Positions 34,670 to 43,286 of a stretch of 64,000 nt of DNA are shown piece by piece. Every line of letters starts with the position of its first letter. The stretch's first letter is position 1. A program made the translations under genes and the position numbers. This DNA comes from Coriobacteriaceae bacterium (GTDB taxonomy: Bacteria > Actinomycetota > Coriobacteriia > Coriobacteriales > Coriobacteriaceae), in the NCBI GenBank assembly GCA_025757745.1, contig CP107217.1, positions 124,001 to 188,000 of the forward strand. The letters are read 5' to 3'. The notes under the pieces are model-generated. The model ran no database searches, was not told the origin of the DNA, and saw only the letters and a program-made list of their open reading frames with translations.

Positions 34670-34697
34670 TTACGCGCAAACAGCAAAATGCTACTAT
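34670..34697 (+). promoter_or_regulatory. Possible promoter of the HTH gene
   Basis: TTACGC at 34670-34675 and TACTAT at 34692-34697, spacer 16 bases, in an A/T-rich region about 50 bases before the start. Confidence 0.4.
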
Positions 34698-34750
34698 CTA
34701 ACAAGCACGTAAGAAAGCAGATTAACGGTTAAGGCTAAGAAGTGGCAGGT

Positions 34751-35146
34751 ATGTCGGAAGCAACTAGGACTCGCACGCATGCGCCCGAGGTTAGGCAGCG
34801 CGCCGTCGAGACCCTCCAAGAGGGGGTCGGTCATCGCGCCCTCGCCGCAAAGCTTGGCATTCCCCAGGCCACGGCTCGTCAGTGGGCCCGCGCATATGCC
34901 GTGGGCGGTGCCGACGCCGTGCTCAATGCAGGTGCTCGTCATCACACCTATTCGTTCGACGTAAAGCTCGCCGTGGTTAAGGACCGTTTGGAAAACGGTC
35001 TGACGGTTCGCGAGGCCATGATCAAGCACGGGATTCCCAGCGAGTCTTCGGTTAAGGCCTGGTGCCGCCAGTATCGCGAGAGCGGTGAATCTGCGCTGGT
35101 CGATAAGCCGCGCGGTCGCAAGCCGCGCGTTAAAAAGGCGGAATAG
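34751..35146 (+). CDS. Small helix-turn-helix protein resembling IS3-type OrfA
   Basis: A DNA-binding protein of 131 residues (134 if GTG 34742 is the start). Two HTH units are visible: RQRAVETLQEGVGHRALAAK with LGIPQATARQWARAY, and FDVKLAVVKDRLENGLTVRE with HGIPSESSVKAWCRQYRESG. The tail is basic (KPRGRKPRVKK). This is the layout of the transposase-associated HTH_29/InsE group, but no OrfB integrase and no terminal repeats follow. It may be a domesticated remnant or a regulator. The A/T-rich upstream stretch differs in base composition from its surroundings. Confidence 0.75.
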   Translation: MSEATRTRTHAPEVRQRAVETLQEGVGHRALAAKLGIPQATARQWARAYAVGGADAVLNAGARHHTYSFDVKLAVVKDRLENGLTVREAMIKHGIPSESSVKAWCRQYRESGESALVDKPRGRKPRVKKAE

Positions 35147-35158
35147 CAAACGGGATGG

Positions 35159-35183
35159 TGCGCCCACAGGGGCGCATTTTTCT
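35159..35183 (+). terminator. Terminator of the HTH gene
   Basis: TGCGCCC pairs with GGGCGCA, loop ACAG, followed by TTTTTCTT. Confidence 0.88.
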
Positions 35184-35327
35184 TGCCGCCCCTCTACTCC
35201 AATGCGGACAGACTCCTTACCCCGTACGTCTAAAACTCCCCAGTTGGCCGAAAACCTGCCGCCGCTACTCCTCAACTGAGCTATAACGTTAAACAATTGC
35301 AGCGTTTTTGCATGGGGGAGTGATGGT

Positions 35328-38210
35328 ATGACGCTACTGTATTTCCTTACCCTGTTTCCGCTGGTACCGGCGCTGGGCATGCTGCTCACGCGAGGTGACC
35401 GCGCCCGCGATGCAGTGGGGCTCATAGGCTCCGGCATCATTATGGTGGTGACAGTTGTAGTCGCCGTCATGTTTTTTGGAACGGGTCCGCAGAGCTTTGA
35501 GGTTGCCCCCGGCACCTCGCACGTGCTCTCCGTCATCAGCTCCGTCATCGACGTCATCCTGTGTGCCGTCATCCTGTACAACGCGTACAAATATAGGAAC
35601 GCGCTCACCACGGTGCTCGGCATAGTCCAGCTGGTGGGCTCGCTCGTCTTTGCAGCCATGACGCTGCCCGCGGCCGAAGCCGTCACGGCGACGCCGCTCT
35701 ACCTGGATTACATGAGCGTGATCATGGTCCTCGCCATTGGCATTGTCGGCAGCCTTATCTGCGTGTATGCCCTGGGCTACATGAAGGACTTCCAGGCCCA
35801 CGACGAGCACGAGGCCGCGCTGCGCAGGCAAACCGCGCCCGACCGTCGCCCGCAGTTCTTGGCGCTCATGTTCCTGTTCCTCTCGGCCATGTTCGTCATC
35901 GTGATAAGCGACAACCTTGAGTGGCTGTTCTGCGGCTGGGAAATCACCACCGTGTGCTCGTTCCTTATGATTGGCTACACGCGCACGCCCGAGGCCATCA
36001 AGAACGCCTTTACCCAAATCATCCTCAACATGCTGGGCGGCATCGCGTTTTTGGTCGGACTCATGTACCTGCACGTTAACGGCATGCCGCTGACCATCTC
36101 GGGCATGATCGAGCTTTCCGGCACCGGAACCGCGCAGTCCGCGCTGCTGGTGATGCCGGTCATTCTGCTGTCGCTCGCCGCACTCACCAAGGCCGCACAG
36201 ATGCCGTTCCACACTTGGCTGTTGGGTGCCATGGTTGCACCCACTCCCACGAGCGCCCTGCTGCACTCGTCAACCATGGTCAAAGCCGGCGTGTTTCTGA
36301 TGGTCAAGCTGAGCCCACTCTATGCCATCTATCCCGTGACCGGCTTTATGGTCACGAGTGTGGGCGCCATCACGTTTTTGCTCGCTGCCCTCATGGCCAT
36401 CTCGCAGAGCAATGCCAAACGCGTGCTCGCGTACTCCACCATTTCCAACTTGGGCCTCATCAACGCCTGCTTGGGTGTCGGCGCGCCCGAGGCCGTGTGG
36501 GCCGCCATCTTCCTGATCCTGTTCCACACGGTGGCAAAGTCGCTGCTGTTCCTGTGCGTGGGCACGGCCGAGCATCATATCGGCAGCCGCGATATCGAGG
36601 ACATGGATGGCATGTTCAGCCGCATGCCGCACCTGACGCGCCTGATGATGCTGGGCATCATGGGCATGTTTGTGGCGCCGTTTGGCATGCTCGTGTCCAA
36701 GTGGGGCGCCCTGGTGGCATTTGCGCAGACCGGCAACGTGCTCATGATCATGGTGCTTGCCTTTGGCTCGGCCGCGACGTTTTACTTCTGGGGCAAGTGG
36801 CTTGCTAAGCTTTCGGGCGTCGATCCCACGGCTCAAAACGTTGAGGTCAATGTCCATAAGACCGAATGGATGGCGCTCAACACCATCGCCGCGCTGCTGA
36901 TTCTGTGCTGCGTGGCGTTCCCGGTTATCTCGAGCGGTCTGGTGTCGCCCTACCTCGCCATGGTGTTTGGCCGCGTGCCGTACGTTATTGGCAAGGACGC
37001 CATGTATCTGATGGTGGTCATCGTGGCGTTTATCGCCGTGGTGCTGCTGACTTCATTCCGCGTGAGCAACAAACCGCACGTCAACGTATATCTTTCGGGT
37101 GTGGGAACCGACAATTACCGTCATTTCCGCGGCTCGATGGGACGCGAGGTGAAGGCCGAAAAGCGCAATTGGTACTCGGAGGACGCCCTTGGCGAGAAGC
37201 GTATTGGCCCCGCGGGTAGTGTTGTTTGCTGTGCCATCATCCTGTTTGCGCTGCTGTGCTGCGCGTGGATTGGGCCCGAGAGACTCGCCATGAGTGCGCC
37301 CTCGGTGCTGCGCGGCAAGTATTTTGAAGGCTCGGGCGTCGTGGGCATTTTTATTGGCACCGTGGCGTTTGCCTTGATTGCGCCGCTTGTGGGCGGCCTG
37401 ATCGACGGCGTTGACCGCAAACTTTCGGCTCGCATGCAGGGCCGCGTGGGCCCGCGCTTGCTGCAGCCCTTCTACGACGTTGCCAAGCTGCTGCGCAAGG
37501 CTCCCGCCAGCGTAAACACCATGGACGATACTTATATGGCATGCGCGCTCATCTTTACCGTGGTGGGCGGCGGCATCTTTGTGTCGGGCTCCAACACGCT
37601 GTTATGCGCCTTTATGGTGACGCTTGCCGCGATCTTTGTGGTGCTGGCGTCCGCCTCGACGCAAAGCCCGTTTGCCCAGGTCGGTGCCGACCGCGAGCTG
37701 CTGCAGGTTATGAGTTACGAGCCCGCCGTTCTGCTGATGAGCGTGGGCCTGTACCTTGCCACCGACAGCTTTGATTCCATTGCCGTGACGGGGCAGTCGG
37801 CCCCCATCATCGTGTACAGCGCGCCCATTTTCCTTGCGCTGCTCGCGGTGCTCACCATCAAGCTGCGCAAGTCGCCGTTCGATCTTTCGTACTCGCATCA
37901 CGCGCATCAGGAGATTGTCCAGGGCGTCGCCACCGAGATGAGCGGCGGCACGCTGGCCAAGATGACCCTTATGCACTGGTGCGAGACCGTGCTGTTTTTG
38001 ATGTGGGTGGGCATGTTCTTTGTCTGGGACAACCCGGTGAGCTGGGTCGTAGCCCTGGTCGTGATGGCCGCGACGTATTTTGTCGAGGTGCTGATCGACA
38101 ACACCTTCGCACGCAGTACCTGGCGTAGCTGCTTTAAGCTCGGCTGGGGCGTGGCACTGGTGTTTGGCCTGCTCAACCTTATGCCCATCCTCGTCGACGT
38201 GTTTATTTAG
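35328..38210 (+). CDS. echAB: Ech-type hydrogenase membrane subunit, EchA-EchB (NuoL-NuoH) fusion
   Basis: A 960-residue integral membrane protein. Residues about 1-620 are an antiporter-like subunit related to NuoL/EchA (DNLEWLFCGWEITTVCSFLM, the AQMPFHTWLLGAM segment with conserved Lys upstream, STMVKAGVF, then NAKRVLAYSTISNLG). After one extra helix (VVCCAIILFALLCCAWIG) residues about 665-960 are a NuoH/EchB subunit (RKLSARMQGRVGPRLLQPFY, then ADRELLQVMSYEPAVLLMS). These are normally two genes. No stop or frameshift separates them and both halves look complete. GGGGAG precedes the ATG. It leads a five-gene operon. Confidence 0.92.
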   Translation: MTLLYFLTLFPLVPALGMLLTRGDRARDAVGLIGSGIIMVVTVVVAVMFFGTGPQSFEVAPGTSHVLSVISSVIDVILCAVILYNAYKYRNALTTVLGIVQLVGSLVFAAMTLPAAEAVTATPLYLDYMSVIMVLAIGIVGSLICVYALGYMKDFQAHDEHEAALRRQTAPDRRPQFLALMFLFLSAMFVIVISDNLEWLFCGWEITTVCSFLMIGYTRTPEAIKNAFTQIILNMLGGIAFLVGLMYLHVNGMPLTISGMIELSGTGTAQSALLVMPVILLSLAALTKAAQMPFHTWLLGAMVAPTPTSALLHSSTMVKAGVFLMVKLSPLYAIYPVTGFMVTSVGAITFLLAALMAISQSNAKRVLAYSTISNLGLINACLGVGAPEAVWAAIFLILFHTVAKSLLFLCVGTAEHHIGSRDIEDMDGMFSRMPHLTRLMMLGIMGMFVAPFGMLVSKWGALVAFAQTGNVLMIMVLAFGSAATFYFWGKWLAKLSGVDPTAQNVEVNVHKTEWMALNTIAALLILCCVAFPVISSGLVSPYLAMVFGRVPYVIGKDAMYLMVVIVAFIAVVLLTSFRVSNKPHVNVYLSGVGTDNYRHFRGSMGREVKAEKRNWYSEDALGEKRIGPAGSVVCCAIILFALLCCAWIGPERLAMSAPSVLRGKYFEGSGVVGIFIGTVAFALIAPLVGGLIDGVDRKLSARMQGRVGPRLLQPFYDVAKLLRKAPASVNTMDDTYMACALIFTVVGGGIFVSGSNTLLCAFMVTLAAIFVVLASASTQSPFAQVGADRELLQVMSYEPAVLLMSVGLYLATDSFDSIAVTGQSAPIIVYSAPIFLALLAVLTIKLRKSPFDLSYSHHAHQEIVQGVATEMSGGTLAKMTLMHWCETVLFLMWVGMFFVWDNPVSWVVALVVMAATYFVEVLIDNTFARSTWRSCFKLGWGVALVFGLLNLMPILVDVFI

Positions 38211-38222
38211 GAGGCGGCATCC

Positions 38223-38810
38223 ATGGATCATAAAATGTCGCGCTCGCCGTGGGTTATTCATTACGACGGCTCGAGCTGCAACGGATGCGATATCGAGGTG
38301 CTGGCCTCGCTCACGCCGCTGTTCGATGCGGAGCGCTTTGGCGTGGTCAACACCGGCAATCCCAAGCATGCGGACATCTTTTTGGTGACGGGGTCGGTCA
38401 ATGCCCAGAACCTGCCCGTCGTGCGCCAGATCTACAACCAGATGCTCGAGCCCAAGTGCGTGGTGGCGTGCGGCATCTGCGCGTGCTCGGGCGGCGTGTT
38501 TCGCGATGCCTACAACGTGATCGGCGGCGTGGACCGCGCGATTCCCGTGGACGTGTACGCGCCCGGGTGCGCCATTCGCCCCGAGACCGTGATCGATGCC
38601 ATTGTGGAGGCGTGCGGCATCCTTGATCAGAAGGAGACCGTGATGCGTGCCGGCGGCGACCCGCTTACCGTAGGCGGCGCTGCTACCTGGGACGGTGGCG
38701 TTGAGCTGGGCGAGGACGGGTTTGTGGCTGCGGTGGCCGGGACTGATGGTGCCGGTGACGCGCCTGTCGGGAAGCCCGCCGCGCCCGCCGCTGCGAAGGA
38801 GGCCGAGTAA
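38223..38810 (+). CDS. echC: Ech-type hydrogenase small subunit (NuoB-like)
   Basis: Carries the proximal [4Fe-4S] cluster between the Fe-S protein EchF and the NiFe site. The 195-residue protein shows the cluster ligands SSCNGCDIEVL, CGICACSGGVF and PGCAIRPE. The last 45 residues are Ala/Gly-rich and not part of the family core. AGGAGG precedes the ATG, and the stop overlaps the next start (TAATG). Confidence 0.93.
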   Translation: MDHKMSRSPWVIHYDGSSCNGCDIEVLASLTPLFDAERFGVVNTGNPKHADIFLVTGSVNAQNLPVVRQIYNQMLEPKCVVACGICACSGGVFRDAYNVIGGVDRAIPVDVYAPGCAIRPETVIDAIVEACGILDQKETVMRAGGDPLTVGGAATWDGGVELGEDGFVAAVAGTDGAGDAPVGKPAAPAAAKEAE

Positions 38811-39511
38811 TGCAAAAGGCAATCTATACCACCGTCGGGATCGACGAGCTCCTGGCGCATGTGCAGGCGCTCAAGGGCGCCGGCGCGCGCTTTGTACAGA
38901 TGCATGCCGAGCGCTGTGTGGACGACGGATCGTATCGCCTGGTCTATACGTTTATCAACGTCCGCGCTGCGCAAGAGCAGATCGCGCGGGACGGAAACTA
39001 TGCGATTGAGAACCTGGTGGTCGAGGGTATCGACCAGTACCAGGAGATTCCGTCCATCAGCTCGTATTACCCCGCGGTGTTCCCGTTTGAGAACGAGGCC
39101 CACGACCTGTTTGGTCTTGCCGTCACCGACATGCAGATTGACTTTAAGGGCTTTTTCTACCAGGTCTCGACGTCTGAACCCATGAGCGTTATCACGCCCG
39201 AGGTGAAGGCCGCGCGCGAGAAGGCCATGAAGGTCCGCGCCGCCGCCGAGGCCAAGGCGCGCAAGGCCGCTGCCGAGAAGGCCGCCGCTGCTGCGGGGGA
39301 GGGCGCTGGCGGTGCCGCGGGCGCTGCTGCCGCCCAGCCCGCTGCGGCTGCCGGCTCCGATGCTCAGCATGACGATGCCGCTGCGAAGGCCGCGCTCAAG
39401 GCCGCCGAGCTGGAGGCAAAGCTCGCCGCCATGGATCCCGAGAAAGCGGCCAAGGTCCGCGCGGCGCTTGCAGCCAAGGCCGCCCGCGACAAGCAGAAAA
39501 AGGAGGCGTAA
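38810..39511 (+). CDS. echD: Ech-type hydrogenase NuoC-like subunit with Ala/Lys-rich tail
   Basis: The first 130 residues match NuoC/EchD proteins (VDDGSYRLVYTFINV, ISSYYPAVFPFENEAHDLFG, then VTDMQIDFKGFFYQ). It supports the catalytic module in the hydrophilic arm. A tail of about 100 residues follows, almost entirely Ala, Lys, Glu and Gly and probably helical, which is unusual for the family. It starts on the last base of the echC stop. Confidence 0.9.
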   Translation: MQKAIYTTVGIDELLAHVQALKGAGARFVQMHAERCVDDGSYRLVYTFINVRAAQEQIARDGNYAIENLVVEGIDQYQEIPSISSYYPAVFPFENEAHDLFGLAVTDMQIDFKGFFYQVSTSEPMSVITPEVKAAREKAMKVRAAAEAKARKAAAEKAAAAAGEGAGGAAGAAAAQPAAAAGSDAQHDDAAAKAALKAAELEAKLAAMDPEKAAKVRAALAAKAARDKQKKEA

Positions 39512-39516
39512 GGTCC

Positions 39517-40605
39517 ATGGCACATCGCTCCGTTATCCCGTTTGGCCCGCAGCACCCGGTGCTGCCCGAGCCGCTTCATCTGGACCTGGTGATCGAGGAC
39601 GACCGCGTCATCGAGGCAATTCCGCAGATCGGCTTTGTGCACCGCGGACTCGAGAAGCTCACCGAAAAGCGTGACATGCACCAGTTTGGCTACATCGCCG
39701 AGCGCATCTGCGGCATTTGTGCCGTGGGTCACAGCTGCGGCTATGCCAGCGCCTGCGAACGCATGCTTGACATCGAGGTGCCCGGCCGCGTGCAGTATAT
39801 CCGCACCATTCTGCATGAGCTTTCGCGCATTCACTCGCACCTGCTGTGGCTGGGCCTGCTCGCCGATGCCTTTGGCTTCGAGGCGCTGTTCTATCGTTCG
39901 TGGACCCTGCGCGAGCAGATTCTCAAGATCTTTGAGAGCACCTGCGGCGGGCGCGTGATCCTTTCGATTAACGAGATCGGCGGCCTTAAGCACGACATCG
40001 AGGACTCCGAGCTGGCGGGTATTGTCCAGACGCTCGATGCCATGCGCCCCGACTACGAGGCCCTGGTGCATACGTTTTTGGACGACGACAGCTGCGGCGA
40101 GCGCCTGCATGGCGTGGGCGTGATCAGCAAGAAGGACGCGCTGGATCTGTCGATGGTCGGCCCGTTCGGTCGCGCCTCGGGCGTGGATTACGACGTGCGC
40201 ATGCTCGGCGACGGCGCCTATGCGGATCTGGCCGCGTTTGAGCCCGTCGTTGCTGCCGATGGCGATTGCTATGCCCGCTGCCAGGTGCGCTGTGCCGAGG
40301 TCACGCAGGCCATGGACATCATTAAGGAGCTTGTGGGCAAGATTCCGCACGACGGTATCGGCGGGCGTACCAAGCTCACGCCGGCCGACGGCGCGCGCGG
40401 CGAGGTTGTGATTGAGCAGCCGCGCGGCGAGGCGTATTACTATGTGCGCGGCAACGGCACCAAGAACCTGGACCGCTTCCGCGTGCGCACGCCGACGTCG
40501 CAGAACCTGGCGGGTCTGACGCATGCGCTGCAGGGCGTGCTCCTTGCCAACGTGCCCATGATTATCCTGACCATCGACCCCTGCATTAGCTGCACGGAAA
40601 GGTAG
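39517..40605 (+). CDS. echE: Ech-type [NiFe]-hydrogenase large subunit (NuoD-like)
   Basis: The catalytic subunit, 362 residues. Both pairs of NiFe-binding cysteines are present: RICGICAVGHS in the N-terminal part and DPCISC at the very end, so it is a hydrogenase and not a complex I subunit. Other family segments are FGPQHPVLPEP, VHRGLEKL and RIHSHLLWLG. The chain stops three residues after the last Cys (CTER), so no C-terminal peptide for a maturation protease is visible. It couples hydrogen evolution from ferredoxin to ion pumping by EchAB, by family knowledge. Confidence 0.95.
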   Translation: MAHRSVIPFGPQHPVLPEPLHLDLVIEDDRVIEAIPQIGFVHRGLEKLTEKRDMHQFGYIAERICGICAVGHSCGYASACERMLDIEVPGRVQYIRTILHELSRIHSHLLWLGLLADAFGFEALFYRSWTLREQILKIFESTCGGRVILSINEIGGLKHDIEDSELAGIVQTLDAMRPDYEALVHTFLDDDSCGERLHGVGVISKKDALDLSMVGPFGRASGVDYDVRMLGDGAYADLAAFEPVVAADGDCYARCQVRCAEVTQAMDIIKELVGKIPHDGIGGRTKLTPADGARGEVVIEQPRGEAYYYVRGNGTKNLDRFRVRTPTSQNLAGLTHALQGVLLANVPMIILTIDPCISCTER

Positions 40606-40612
40606 GCGCGGC

Positions 40613-40954
40613 ATGAGTTTACTGACATTTGCCAAGACGGCCTTGGGTTCTATGGTCAAGCAGCCGGTAACGGTGTGCTATCCGCAGGAGAAGCTGACGG
40701 CGCCCGAGCGCTTGCGCGGGCATATCGTCAATGACATGGACGTGTGCATTTGCTGCGGCATGTGCGCGAGCCGTTGCCCGGCGGGCGCGCTCGCGGTCGA
40801 TCGCAAGGGCGGTACCTGGTCGATTGACCCGTACGCCTGCGTGGTGTGCGGCGAGTGCATCGAAAGCTGCCCCAAACATTGCCTGAGCATGGACACCGCC
40901 CGCACTCCAGTTGCGGCGGACAAGACTCCCACGGTAGAAACTAAGTCGGAGTAG
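40613..40954 (+). CDS. echF: Ech-type hydrogenase 2x[4Fe-4S] subunit (NuoI-like)
   Basis: A 113-residue ferredoxin-like protein with two complete [4Fe-4S] motifs, CICCGMCASRCP and CVVCGECIESCP. It takes electrons from reduced ferredoxin and passes them to EchC. It begins 7 bases after echE and is the last gene of the operon. No hyp maturation genes are in the window. Confidence 0.93.
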   Translation: MSLLTFAKTALGSMVKQPVTVCYPQEKLTAPERLRGHIVNDMDVCICCGMCASRCPAGALAVDRKGGTWSIDPYACVVCGECIESCPKHCLSMDTARTPVAADKTPTVETKSE

Positions 40955-40975
40955 CGCTGGAATAGAGCTGGAATA

Positions 40976-41009
40976 GGGGCCGGTGGGGCAAAATTGCCCC
41001 ACCGGCCCC
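40976..41009 (+). terminator. Perfect hairpin after the ech operon
   Basis: GGGGCCGGTGGGGCAA is perfectly inverted at 40994-41009 with a two-base loop, 21 bases past echF. There is no T tract, so it may be a processing or stabilising stem rather than a true terminator. Confidence 0.5.
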
Positions 41010-41040
41010 GCGCGTGAACGCGCGGCTGGGCCGCCGCGAA

Positions 41041-41194
41041 CAAAACTATGCCGGATTACGGGGCTGGATTGCGAACCTCCGACCATATCGAAAACCGCGA
41101 AATTAAAACTGCAGGTAGACGAACCGTCATTTTGCAGAAAACGCGGGTATGGATGAGGGCCCCGACTTTAGCCCCGTAATCCGGCATAGTTTTG
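41041..41194 (-). repeat. 154-bp palindromic element, copy 2 (reverse orientation)
   Basis: Same length as copy 1 and alignable without gaps when reversed. Arms are CAAAACTATGCCGGATTACG; the core at element positions 78-90 reads TACCTGCAGTTTT. Together with copy 3 it fills the 560-base gap between echF and the response regulator; I see no gene there. Confidence 0.9.
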
Positions 41195-41300
41195 AAATGC
41201 CACCATATCAGTACCAGCCCCTGATCTCCCGTGGACAGAGGGAAACGGATCATTTTGGTCCCGCGAGGCTTGCGGAGGCACTCGTGCAGGGCCGCCCGAA

Positions 41301-41454
41301 CAAAACTATGTCGGTTTACTACGATGAATTCGACATTCCCGACCATGACTGCATTTTTCTAAATATTGCAAGCGCTCTACCTGCGGTTTTGCAAGCGCGC
41401 AATTTGCTGTGGTTGAAGGTTGGCGATTCATCGTAGTAATCCGGCATAGTTTTG
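41301..41454 (+). repeat. 154-bp palindromic element, copy 3
   Basis: Same length and direction as copy 1. The outer arm is conserved (CAAAACTATG) and the core TACCTGCGGTTTT is intact, but the inner arm is TACTACGATGAAT instead of TACGGGGCT. Its partner has changed to match (ATTCATCGTAGTA), so pairing is kept. The left flank (GGGCCGCCCGAA) resembles that of copy 2. Confidence 0.9.
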
Positions 41455-41514
41455 AAATGGCGTTAAATCGGTAGCAGCGATTTTGCTATGCCGGGGGGCT
41501 CGGTCTTTGGGCAA

Positions 41515-42144
41515 CTACCCTCGCAGGTAGGCGATGGCGATCTGCGTGCGGTTGCGCAGGCCCATTTTGGCAAGGATCGAGCTGATGTGGTTGCGCACTG
41601 TGCCTTCGCCCATATAAGCGGTGGCGGCAATCTCCTTGTTGTCGAGGCCGCGGGCGATGAGCTCGGCGACTTCGAACTCGCGGTCGGTCAGGCTGACAAA
41701 GGCCGCGGGCCGGCGGGTCGCGCCGGCCTCGACGTCCGCCCCATCAAAGTTGATATCCTCGATCGCCTTACCTTCGAGTACGCGTTTGCCATCCATGACC
41801 TGCGCTAACGCTGGCGGAATGGCGGCGACATCGGTTTTGATCAGGTAGCCGCGGGCACCCAGTTTGAGCGCCGACACAATGTACTCGTCATCCGGGAATG
41901 TCGTCAGAAACACCACGCGCGCCGCAGGGTCGCGCTCGAGGATCTCGCGTGCCGCCGATAGGCCGTCGCGTCCTGGCATCTGAATGTCGAGCAGCGCGAT
42001 GTCGGGTGAGTACTCGGTGTAGAGCGCCACCGCATCGTTGCCGTTGGCGCCGGTACCCACCACCTCGATCTGCGGCTGGGCGCCCAGGATAATCTTGAGC
42101 GAATCGACCACCAAGCGGTCGTCGTCGACAACGATGAGCCTCAT
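41515..42144 (-). CDS. NarL/LuxR-family response regulator
   Basis: A 209-residue two-component regulator. The receiver domain has the acidic pocket VVDDDRLV, the phosphorylated Asp in ALLDIQMPGRDG, Thr in VFLTTF and Lys in GYLIKTD. The C-terminal LuxR-type HTH is LTDREFEVAELIARGLDNKE with GTVRNHISSILAKMG. It overlaps the kinase gene by 4 bases. The divergent ABC-2 exporter at 43498 is the likely target, as is usual for this gene layout. Confidence 0.95.
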   Translation of the reverse strand: MRLIVVDDDRLVVDSLKIILGAQPQIEVVGTGANGNDAVALYTEYSPDIALLDIQMPGRDGLSAAREILERDPAARVVFLTTFPDDEYIVSALKLGARGYLIKTDVAAIPPALAQVMDGKRVLEGKAIEDINFDGADVEAGATRRPAAFVSLTDREFEVAELIARGLDNKEIAATAYMGEGTVRNHISSILAKMGLRNRTQIAIAYLRG

Positions 42145-43286
42145 CGGTCCTCATCTCCTTGCTGTTTGGGAACGGTGGCAAACACGCGCCAGCCGCCGAC
42201 GCCGGCGCGCGGACCGGCGGTGAAGGTGCCGCCAAGCGCCTCGATGCGCTCGCGCATGGAGGCGAGCCCCATGCCCTCCGCGGCGCCACGGCCGATTGCT
42301 TGGACCCCGCCCACGCCATCGTCGGTAACGATGAGCTGGTAAAACGACGGATGCTCCATGCACCGTACGGTGGCAGTATGGGCGCAAGCGTGGCGCATGG
42401 TGTTGGAGAGCGCCTCGCGCAGGACCGCCGCAAAGCAGTTCGCGACGTTTGCGGGCGCATGTTCGGTCATAACTTCAAGCTCAATCTGCGGGCCGCCGTC
42501 CGAGCGCGCGCCTTCAACAATGCGTTCGAGCTGCACGGAAAGGTCGACGGCGTTGTCGTTGAGCGCGTGGACGCTGGTGCGCACAAGCTGGAGCGCCTCG
42601 TCAACCGTGCGTTTGACGTCGGCGAAATCGACGGCGACGCCGGGCTCGTCGGCGTGGATCACGCGCAGGGCTTCGGCTTGTAGCGAGGCACGCGTGAGCT
42701 GGTGTCCGACGTTATCGTGGATTTCGCGCGCGATGCGGGCGCGTTCGGCGAGCGTCGCGAGCTCGACTTCGTAGTCCTGGCGGTCGGCAAGATCGCGGTT
42801 GCGCGCCTCCAGCGCCAGAGCTCGTTCTTGCAGCTCGTCGCGGATACGGCGCATGCGCTGCTGTTCGCGCTCCAACTGGGCGGTACGTAGCGATAACAAG
42901 GTGGCGGCAACCGAAAGGATGGTGGTCAGCAGGAGCGTTCGGGCGGTGAGCTCGTCGGCGCGAAGGTCCGCGACAAGCGCAAAGGTAAAGACGGAGCCAA
43001 TGCTCAGTGCGATCCAGGCGTGCTCGCGGCGCACGCGTCGCGCGATGTCATAGAGGGCGAGAGGCGCAAACGGCACAAACGGCGGCACGAAGACAGCCGC
43101 GATGATGTAAGCGTAACTCGCGGCCTCGCTTACGCGGCGCGTGCGTTCCCCCTGTGCGACCTCGGCCAGCGAGGTGGCAATAATGCCAAGGCAAAACGCC
43201 GCGACCAGGCGAGCGTCCACAGCAAGACCCATGGCGGCCGCAATACAGCACGCCAGCACGATCGATTTGTCGAAAAGCCTGTTCAT
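42141..43286 (-). CDS. DesK/LiaS-type sensor histidine kinase
   Basis: A 381-residue membrane sensor. The N-terminal third has five or six short hydrophobic helices and little extracellular sequence, so it probably senses the membrane or an associated protein. A coiled coil (about residues 125-175) leads to the HisKA_3 dimerisation domain with the phosphorylated His in AREIHDNVGHQL. The ATPase domain has LREALSNTMRHA (N box), VTDDGVGG and GMGLASMRERIEALGG. I chose the ATG at 43286 because the preceding 64 codons do not look like protein; no strong ribosome binding site is visible. Confidence 0.9.
   Translation of the reverse strand: MNRLFDKSIVLACCIAAAMGLAVDARLVAAFCLGIIATSLAEVAQGERTRRVSEAASYAYIIAAVFVPPFVPFAPLALYDIARRVRREHAWIALSIGSVFTFALVADLRADELTARTLLLTTILSVAATLLSLRTAQLEREQQRMRRIRDELQERALALEARNRDLADRQDYEVELATLAERARIAREIHDNVGHQLTRASLQAEALRVIHADEPGVAVDFADVKRTVDEALQLVRTSVHALNDNAVDLSVQLERIVEGARSDGGPQIELEVMTEHAPANVANCFAAVLREALSNTMRHACAHTATVRCMEHPSFYQLIVTDDGVGGVQAIGRGAAEGMGLASMRERIEALGGTFTAGPRAGVGGWRVFATVPKQQGDEDR

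Noticed and set aside
34751..35146. Complete insertion sequence
   Set aside because: Only an OrfA-like HTH protein is present; no integrase ORF, inverted ends or target duplication could be found.
37195..37330. Frameshift or missing stop creating an artificial EchA-EchB fusion
   Set aside because: The joining region codes for a plausible extra membrane helix and a conserved-looking linker, with no start codon plus ribosome binding site for a separate echB. A sequencing check is still listed under findings.
35328..38210. Respiratory complex I
   Set aside because: The operon has only six functional modules and the large subunit keeps both NiFe cysteine pairs, so it is a group 4 hydrogenase.
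41149..41436. 95-codon plus-strand frame between the two palindromic elements
   Set aside because: It runs through parts of two copies of the 154-bp element and has no ribosome binding site.
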